Assembly: GCA_027063105.1 (NCBI GenBank)
Contig: JAMOSL010000105.1
Coordinates: 1 to 10,321, forward strand
DNA from: Campylobacteraceae bacterium
GTDB taxonomy: Bacteria; Campylobacterota; Campylobacteria; Campylobacterales; Sulfurovaceae
Length of the DNA: 10,321 nt
Direction: 5' to 3'
Shown: positions 6,140 to 10,321 of the stretch, piece after piece
Position numbering within the stretch: position 1 is the first letter of the stretch
Layout of the letters: every line of letters begins with the position of its first letter
Position numbers and translations under genes: made by a program
The notes under the pieces: generated by a model
What the model was told of the DNA's origin: nothing
What the model saw: the letters and a program-made list of their open reading frames with translations, nothing else
Database searches by the model: none

Positions 6140-7541
6140 TACAATAGCTTATTTAATATTTATATCAATGATAGGTTACTATTTTATAACAAATATGCAA
6201 TGGTATAGCTACAGACTAAAAAGAGTAATATTTCATCATACAAAAGTATGGTGGCACTTCATATATTTTTTAATCCCATTTGTCTCTTATGAGTTAATAT
6301 CTGCCATAACAAATAAGAAATATGGATTTATTGTTGTATTATTTTATATAATATTATTTATATTTTGGATAAAAGGTCTGGATAAAAAACTTGTATTTAC
6401 AGCTAGAATTAAACGATTTTTTATGGCTTTATTGGGCTTTGCTATATTTATAACTTTTATATTTAAAGCATTTACCATATTTATACCTTTAATGTTAGCA
6501 TTAGGAGTATCATGGCTTACGGAAAAAATGATATTTAGTAGTTTTGTAAAAATGGCAGATAAAAAAATAAAGCGTATGGATAAATTAATTATTATAGGTA
6601 TAACAGCTAGTTATGGAAAAACTAGTATTAAAAATTATTTAGAAGAAACCCTAAAAGAAAAATATAGAACTTATGCTACTCCACGCTCTATTAATACATT
6701 TGGAGGTATAGTTGCAGACATAAATCAAAAACTTCCTGATGATACAGAAGTTTATATTGTAGAGATGGGTGCTAGAGAAAAGGGCGATATATCTGAGATT
6801 TCTACATTCATAAATCCACATTATGCAATTGTAGGAAAAATAGGTTCTGCACATATAGAATATTTTAAGAGCCTAGAGAATATTAGAAATACTAAAATGG
6901 AGATTATCCAAAGTAATAGATTAAAAGAAGCATGGATACATAATAGTGCAAATATAAATCCTAGCGATAAAATTCATAAGTTTGGAGATGAAATCTTTGA
7001 TATAAAAGCATCACTTGATGGAACTTCATTTAAAATAGATGAAATCGAATATTCAACTAATCTATTAGGTTCGTTTAATGCAATAAACTTGACAGCAATT
7101 GTAAAAGTAGCAAAAGCTTTAGGGTTAAATGACAAAACTATTATCGAAAGATTCAAAACTCTTAAACAAGTTCCTCATAGATTACAAAGAATAGATGCTG
7201 GTGGAAAAATTATTTTAGATGACAGTTTTAATGGGAATATAGATGGAATGATGGCATCATTTGAATTAGCAAAAACATATCAAGGAAGAAAAGTAATAAT
7301 TACTCCTGGATTAATAGAAGCCAATGATGAGTTAAATATTCAAGTTGCAAAAAAAGTTAACGAAATATTTGACATAATAATAGTATCAGGTGATTTAAAC
7401 TGTCCAATCTTTCAAAGAGAAGTTGATGAAAATAAATTTGTAAGATTAAAAAATAAATCTGATATGGAAGAGATATTAGTAATTCAAACAGAAGTAGGAG
7501 ATTTAATCCTATTCGCAAATGATGCACCTAGTTTTATTTAG
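6126..7541 (+). CDS. murF: MurF-type UDP-MurNAc-tripeptide:D-Ala-D-Ala ligase with N-terminal membrane domain
   Basis: MurF adds D-Ala-D-Ala to UDP-MurNAc-tripeptide using ATP, the last cytoplasmic step of the peptidoglycan precursor. The 471-residue product starts with about five hydrophobic segments (near 4-22, 43-60, 66-83, 98-114 and 115-132) in place of the usual soluble UDP-binding N-domain. The Mur ligase centre follows: P-loop GITASYGKTS (158-167, K165), NTFGG (190-194), VEMGAREKGDI (212-222), GKIGSAHIEYF (237-247) and K257 as possible carbamylated lysine. The C-terminal ligase domain shows QVPHRLQRI (348-356), ILDDSFNGN (363-371) and PGLIEANDEL (394-403). ATG start with AAGGAG 8 bases upstream; it overlaps the hydrolase stop by 14 bases. 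The Mur ligase family is certain. The MurF assignment rests on the DDSFNGN motif and gene context. Another membrane-tethered Mur ligase is possible. Confidence 0.85.
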   Translation: MIYLNTIAYLIFISMIGYYFITNMQWYSYRLKRVIFHHTKVWWHFIYFLIPFVSYELISAITNKKYGFIVVLFYIILFIFWIKGLDKKLVFTARIKRFFMALLGFAIFITFIFKAFTIFIPLMLALGVSWLTEKMIFSSFVKMADKKIKRMDKLIIIGITASYGKTSIKNYLEETLKEKYRTYATPRSINTFGGIVADINQKLPDDTEVYIVEMGAREKGDISEISTFINPHYAIVGKIGSAHIEYFKSLENIRNTKMEIIQSNRLKEAWIHNSANINPSDKIHKFGDEIFDIKASLDGTSFKIDEIEYSTNLLGSFNAINLTAIVKVAKALGLNDKTIIERFKTLKQVPHRLQRIDAGGKIILDDSFNGNIDGMMASFELAKTYQGRKVIITPGLIEANDELNIQVAKKVNEIFDIIIVSGDLNCPIFQREVDENKFVRLKNKSDMEEILVIQTEVGDLILFANDAPSFI

Positions 7542-7559
7542 TAATTAGTGCTTTAATTC

Positions 7560-7614
7560 TTTAAACTTATATTCAGATTTACAAGTGTAAAATACAGATT
7601 AATATAAGTTTAAA
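7560..7614. repeat. Perfect 14-base inverted repeat in the murF-folE intergenic region
   Basis: Left arm 7560-7573 (TTTAAACTTATATT) and right arm 7601-7614 (AATATAAGTTTAAA) are exact reverse complements, separated by 27 bases. No T-run follows either arm on either strand, so it does not look like an intrinsic terminator. The right arm ends just before the folE ribosome binding site (AAAAAGG, 7616-7622), so a hairpin could affect folE translation, or the arms could be two binding sites of a repressor. Confidence 0.75.
7578..7591. promoter_or_regulatory. Palindrome TTTACA-AG-TGTAAA upstream of folE, possible operator
   Basis: A perfect 6-base dyad with a 2-base centre lies inside the loop of the 14-base inverted repeat. 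TTTACA (7578-7583) also matches a -35 box in 5 of 6 positions. Possible -10 boxes are TATAAG (7603-7608, spacing 19) and TAATAT (7600-7605, spacing 16), both overlapping the right arm of the larger repeat. A protein bound here would cover the promoter. I do not recognise a known regulator site. Confidence 0.45.
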
Positions 7615-7629
7615 TAAAAAGGTATTATA

Positions 7630-8184
7630 GTGGAAGATTCTATAAGAAAAGTGTTAGAATATATTGGAGAAGATCCTTCAAGAGAAGGGTTACTTGATAC
7701 CCCTAAAAGAGTTACTAAAGCATGGGAATTTATGTGTAGTGGATATGACCAAGACCCTATAGAAATCATGAGAAAAGCACTCTTTACAAGCACAAATAAT
7801 GAGATGGTCATAGTGAAAGATATAGAGTTATATTCAACTTGTGAACATCATATGTTACCTATTATTGGAAAAGCTCATGTGGCATATATCCCAAATGGAA
7901 AAGTGGTAGGTTTATCTAAAATACCAAGAGTTGTTGATGTATTTTCAAGAAGATTACAAATCCAAGAGCAATTAACAGAACAGATAGCAGATGCAATTAA
8001 TGAAGCTGTAAATCCAAAAGGTGTAGCTGTAGTGATTGATGCTAGACATATGTGTATGGAGATGAGAGGTGTACAGAAGATTTGTTCTACAACAGTCACT
8101 TCAGCACTTCGAGGGATATTTAAAAAAGAGAAAAAAACAAAAGATGAATTTATGAGTATCATATCATCATCTTTTCAGAAATAA
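7630..8184 (+). CDS. folE: GTP cyclohydrolase I (FolE, type IA)
   Basis: Converts GTP to 7,8-dihydroneopterin triphosphate, the first step of tetrahydrofolate synthesis and of 7-deazaguanine (queuosine) precursor synthesis; a cytoplasmic zinc enzyme that usually forms decamers. The 184-residue product shows GEDPSREGLLDTPKRV (13-28), STCEHHMLPI (69-78) with zinc ligands C71 and H74, GLSKIPR (94-100) and ARHMCMEMRG (138-147) with third zinc ligand C142. The C71 to C142 distance of 71 residues equals that in the Escherichia coli enzyme (C110 to C181), as I recall it. The start is GTG at 7630, preceded by AAAAAGG at 7 bases; an in-frame stop (TAG) lies directly upstream. It follows murF by 88 bases that hold two inverted repeats, so it probably has its own promoter. 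Downstream it converges on the motor genes with a 28-base gap. Confidence 0.97.
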   Translation: MEDSIRKVLEYIGEDPSREGLLDTPKRVTKAWEFMCSGYDQDPIEIMRKALFTSTNNEMVIVKDIELYSTCEHHMLPIIGKAHVAYIPNGKVVGLSKIPRVVDVFSRRLQIQEQLTEQIADAINEAVNPKGVAVVIDARHMCMEMRGVQKICSTTVTSALRGIFKKEKKTKDEFMSIISSSFQK

Positions 8185-8212
8185 ACTTAGTATCAATCTA
8201 TTTTTGACAAAT

Positions 8213-8374
8213 CTATCCCCTAAAAATTCTATACCATAGTTGCATCAAAAGCATAAATATATTTTGTTTTTTATTATCTTCATCTATATATTTATTCTCT
8301 TTTGCAATCTCTAAATTCTTAGTTAAGTTATCTTTTGCCTTTTTAATTTTTATTGGTTCAAAATTATTTGGCAT
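8213..8374 (-). CDS. Small 53-residue protein of unknown function, coupled to the OmpA/MotB-like gene
   Basis: An open frame of 53 codons starts at ATG 8372-8374 and ends with TAG at 8213-8215. It overlaps the last 11 bases of the upstream OmpA-domain gene in another frame. A good Shine-Dalgarno AGAAGG (8381-8386) lies 6 bases before the ATG, so translation would be coupled. The product begins MPNNFEPIKIKKAKDN, is very rich in Lys, Asn, Glu and Asp up to about residue 38, and ends with a hydrophobic aromatic stretch IFMLLMQLWYRIF (39-51). There is no signal peptide and no family I recognise. It could be an accessory peptide of the motor pair, a remnant of a third gene, or chance. The overlap and strong ribosome binding site favour a real gene; there is no homology support. 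Confidence 0.5.
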   Translation of the reverse strand: MPNNFEPIKIKKAKDNLTKNLEIAKENKYIDEDNKKQNIFMLLMQLWYRIFRG

Positions 8375-9476
8375 CTAATACCTTCTCTATTTCTTCCATT
8401 GCATCTTGATTTTTAAGTCTAAATTTAATATCAATTCTTCTTGATGCATCCTTATCCTCAATACCATTAACTTTGATTATATCAAGGTATGAACGACCTG
8501 TAGCAGTGATTAGAGATTTTAAATTATGTTTTTTGGAAAAATCTAAACTTAAAATATATGTCATAACTTCAAATGCTCTCTCTTGTGATAACTCTAAATT
8601 TCGTAAATATGTTCCATCACTATCTGTATGACCTTCTACAATTATTCTATCTAAATGGGATTTAATATCTTTGTTTGTTAATAATTCACCAATATATTTT
8701 TCAAACGCTTCTTTTATTTTATCTTGTGATTCTGATTTTAACAAGGCACTACCTTTATCAAAAAGAATATTAGAAGATAATCTTAATGAACCATTTTTAG
8801 GATTTATAGCAATATTATTACCTAAAGCTTTTTTAAGAGCTGATATTACTTTTATTTTAATTCCTGTCAAACTTTTAATCTTAGCCTTCTGACTTTGAAG
8901 ATTTGCTACTATTAAATTATATTTCGTAGCCTTTTCATCAAGAGCATTCATAATTTGTAGCATCTCTTCATCTTTTAATTTAAGTGTACTATTCTGTTCT
9001 GTCACTTGATTTGATAAAATTATAATCTTATTCTCATAATTCTCAATACTTTTATCTCTATTAAATATATTTTCTTTAGAACTTTCTAAAAGATTTTGAA
9101 CTATTACAATTTTACCATTTAGGTTATCTTTTTCTGTATTTGCTTTCAATAGCAGTTTATTTAGTTTTTGTATCTCTTCATCTTTGAATATTATCTCTTT
9201 ATCTTTTAAAGTAAGTGTCTCATCTTGTCCTTTAGCAAGTTCATCTTTTTCCTTTACTTCTATTTTTAATTTATCAACTTTACTTAATTTATCTTCTAAG
9301 TTTTTTTGCGTATTCTCTAGTTTATCCTCTCTATCATGTAAATTACTTTTTAATATAATAGATTTTGATACAATCATTCCAATTAAAAGGATAAAAACAA
9401 ATAGCAATCCTGCCATTAAATCTGCATAAGATATCCAAAAATTACTATCTTCTACAGACTCTTTTTTTCTAAACAT
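8364..9476 (-). CDS. OmpA/MotB-type stator protein with long coiled coil
   Basis: A 370-residue membrane-anchored, peptidoglycan-binding partner of the adjacent MotA/ExbB-type channel. A short cytoplasmic N-terminus leads to one membrane segment (about 16-37) beginning FWISYADLMAGLLFVF (13-28); Asp19 sits where MotB carries its ion-binding Asp. Residues about 40-205 are almost wholly charged heptad-type sequence, a predicted coiled coil of some 165 residues projecting into the periplasm. The C-terminal OmpA-like domain (about 225-355) has NILFDKGSALL (236-246), EGHTDSDGTYLRNLELSQER (281-300) and ASRRIDIKFRLK (344-355), which carry the peptidoglycan-contact Asp and Arg. The ATG is 11 bases after the channel gene, with AAGGAG overlapping its stop. 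Flagellar MotB lacks such a coil. ZorB of Zorya systems has the same TM-OmpA plan. The motor role is well supported; the output is unknown. Confidence 0.88.
   Translation of the reverse strand: MFRKKESVEDSNFWISYADLMAGLLFVFILLIGMIVSKSIILKSNLHDREDKLENTQKNLEDKLSKVDKLKIEVKEKDELAKGQDETLTLKDKEIIFKDEEIQKLNKLLLKANTEKDNLNGKIVIVQNLLESSKENIFNRDKSIENYENKIIILSNQVTEQNSTLKLKDEEMLQIMNALDEKATKYNLIVANLQSQKAKIKSLTGIKIKVISALKKALGNNIAINPKNGSLRLSSNILFDKGSALLKSESQDKIKEAFEKYIGELLTNKDIKSHLDRIIVEGHTDSDGTYLRNLELSQERAFEVMTYILSLDFSKKHNLKSLITATGRSYLDIIKVNGIEDKDASRRIDIKFRLKNQDAMEEIEKVLDAK
8381..8386 (-). promoter_or_regulatory. Ribosome binding site of the 53-codon ORF
   Basis: Minus-strand AGAAGG in the final codons of the OmpA/MotB-like gene, 6 bases before the ATG of the small ORF. 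It is the main argument that the ORF is translated. Confidence 0.5.
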
Positions 9477-9487
9477 AAAAAAACTCC

Positions 9488-10321
9488 TTATTGATGATTG
9501 CTATTTTCTAGCTTTTGAAGTCTTAGACTCTCTTGTATTTCTCTATTTTGTTCACTAATTACTAAAGCAAATTCAGATAATTTTTCAACAACTTCGCCAA
9601 CTTCATTATCTATTTTTACAAAGGTTCTATCTACAGAATTATCAAAATGACTTAAAGTCTCTTCTACTTTTTGTGCATTTCTATTAAAACCTTCTATATT
9701 AGTTTTTATTTGTGATACAGCATTTATAGATTCTTGTCTATCTTCTACCATACTAATAGTATCTTGAAGCTCTTTTGATACTATTTTCATATCATTTTTT
9801 AGTATATTAAAGTTTTTATTTGTCTCTGCCACAACTGTTTTATAACTCTCTATATGATGTTCAGTTAACTCTTTAATAAAATCTAAGTTAAATGTCTCTT
9901 TTAGTGTATTTACAATAAGTTGATCTCTAAATTCACTTTGCTGATGTTCATGCTTAAGTAACTCTCTTCTTTTCCAAATATGTTTGTTATATACTTTCTC
10001 TAAATTATATAAGTTATTATCAACTTTAGCAGAACCTCTTTTCTCAAAATATGTCCATAAAAGAGATAAAAATATTCCATAAATAGATGCATAAAATGCT
10101 GTACCTATTCCTGATAAAAGTACCGAAATTTCTTTATCCAAGGCATCTACATTTTCTACTCTAAAATCAGGCATAGAGTGAGCAATAGCTATGAAAGTTC
10201 CTAAAATTCCTAACATAGGAAATACACTAGTAGCTACTCTTGCAAAATTATCATTTCTAATATCTTTATAGTATTCTGATAAAAATTCTTGAATAATTAA
10301 TGTAGATTTTGTTTCACCCAT
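9488..10321 (-). CDS. MotA/TolQ/ExbB-type ion channel subunit with long C-terminal tail (N-terminus beyond right edge)
   Basis: 277 residues are visible. The frame is open to the window end, and the Met formed by its last three bases is probably internal, because the family's first membrane helix is missing. Two membrane segments remain: SVFPMLGILGTFIAIAHSM (32-50, with T42) and VLLSGIGTAFYASIYGIFLS (67-86, with T74). They match TM2 and TM3 of MotA/TolQ/ExbB proteins, which form a pentameric inner-membrane ion channel around a dimer of the MotB-like partner. After TM3 comes a tail of about 185 residues (93-277), mostly polar and helical, probably coiled coil in the cytoplasm. ExbB and TolQ end soon after TM3, so this is closer to ZorA or other non-flagellar motors. 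It lies 11 bases before the OmpA/MotB-type gene, clearly in the same operon. Confidence 0.85.
   Translation of the reverse strand: MGETKSTLIIQEFLSEYYKDIRNDNFARVATSVFPMLGILGTFIAIAHSMPDFRVENVDALDKEISVLLSGIGTAFYASIYGIFLSLLWTYFEKRGSAKVDNNLYNLEKVYNKHIWKRRELLKHEHQQSEFRDQLIVNTLKETFNLDFIKELTEHHIESYKTVVAETNKNFNILKNDMKIVSKELQDTISMVEDRQESINAVSQIKTNIEGFNRNAQKVEETLSHFDNSVDRTFVKIDNEVGEVVEKLSEFALVISEQNREIQESLRLQKLENSNHQ

Noticed and set aside
7560..7614. Rho-independent terminator for murF
   Set aside because: The stem is A+T only apart from one C-G pair, the loop is 27 bases, and neither strand has a T-run after the stem.
7875..8162. Open frame on the minus strand opposite folE
   Set aside because: Antisense to a strongly conserved enzyme with intact zinc ligands, and no independent motif or ribosome binding site seen.
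8185..8212. Terminator between convergent folE and the motor operon
   Set aside because: No hairpin with a T-run could be found in this stretch or its flanks.
8440..9360. Internal sequence repeats in the coiled coil (LTLKDKEI and LKLKDEEM segments)
   Set aside because: The similarity is short and explained by heptad constraints and Lys/Glu/Leu-rich composition; no exact tandem DNA repeat is seen.
8364..10321. Complete Zorya anti-phage system
   Set aside because: Only the channel and OmpA-type partner are present. No ZorC, ZorD or ZorE homologue is seen; downstream there is only a 53-codon ORF and then convergent folE. The channel tail also seems shorter than in ZorA, so only the resemblance is reported.

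Overview
The window reads as a chromosomal segment of a low-GC member of the Campylobacterota (Epsilonproteobacteria). Three things point there: the gene order rplI-hslV-hslU-era, which I recall from Campylobacter jejuni; the form of MurF, which has membrane segments at its N-terminus and follows an overlapping alpha/beta hydrolase; and strongly A+T-rich DNA with short AAGG/AGGAG ribosome binding sites. Presence of a GT5 glycogen synthase suggests a free-living, carbon-storing lineage (Sulfurimonas, Sulfurovum, Thiovulum or Arcobacter-like) rather than a host-adapted one. I cannot fix the genus from sequence alone.

Layout. (1) 1-510, minus: N-terminal 170 residues of a type I restriction-modification methyltransferase subunit (HsdM) running off the left edge. 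It is richer in G+C (182 of 510 bases, about 36%) than the adjacent glgA (about 31% over 300 bases counted). (2) 576-5287, minus: a tight five-gene block transcribed rplI > hslV > hslU > era > glgA, with gaps of 2, 9, -1 and 16 bases. It joins a ribosomal protein, the HslUV protease, a ribosome-assembly GTPase and glycogen synthase. (3) 5288-5407: a 120-base divergent promoter region. (4) 5408-7541, plus: an alpha/beta hydrolase overlapping a MurF-type D-Ala-D-Ala ligase by 14 bases, a likely cell-wall pair. (5) 7542-7629: intergenic region holding two nested perfect inverted repeats in front of folE. (6) 7630-8184, plus: folE, GTP cyclohydrolase I. (7) 8213-10321, minus: a MotA/TolQ/ExbB-type channel subunit (cut by the right edge), its OmpA/MotB-type partner with a very long predicted periplasmic coiled coil, and a 53-codon reading frame coupled to the end of the partner gene.

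The most interesting part is the last block. It is an ion-driven motor pair that is neither flagellar MotAB nor TolQR/ExbBD. Its architecture recalls ZorAB of the Zorya anti-phage systems, but the coiled coil sits in the periplasmic partner, and the only downstream gene is a tiny novel ORF. Defence-type genes or families therefore lie at both edges of an otherwise housekeeping segment. No tRNA, rRNA, CRISPR array or insertion sequence was recognised.
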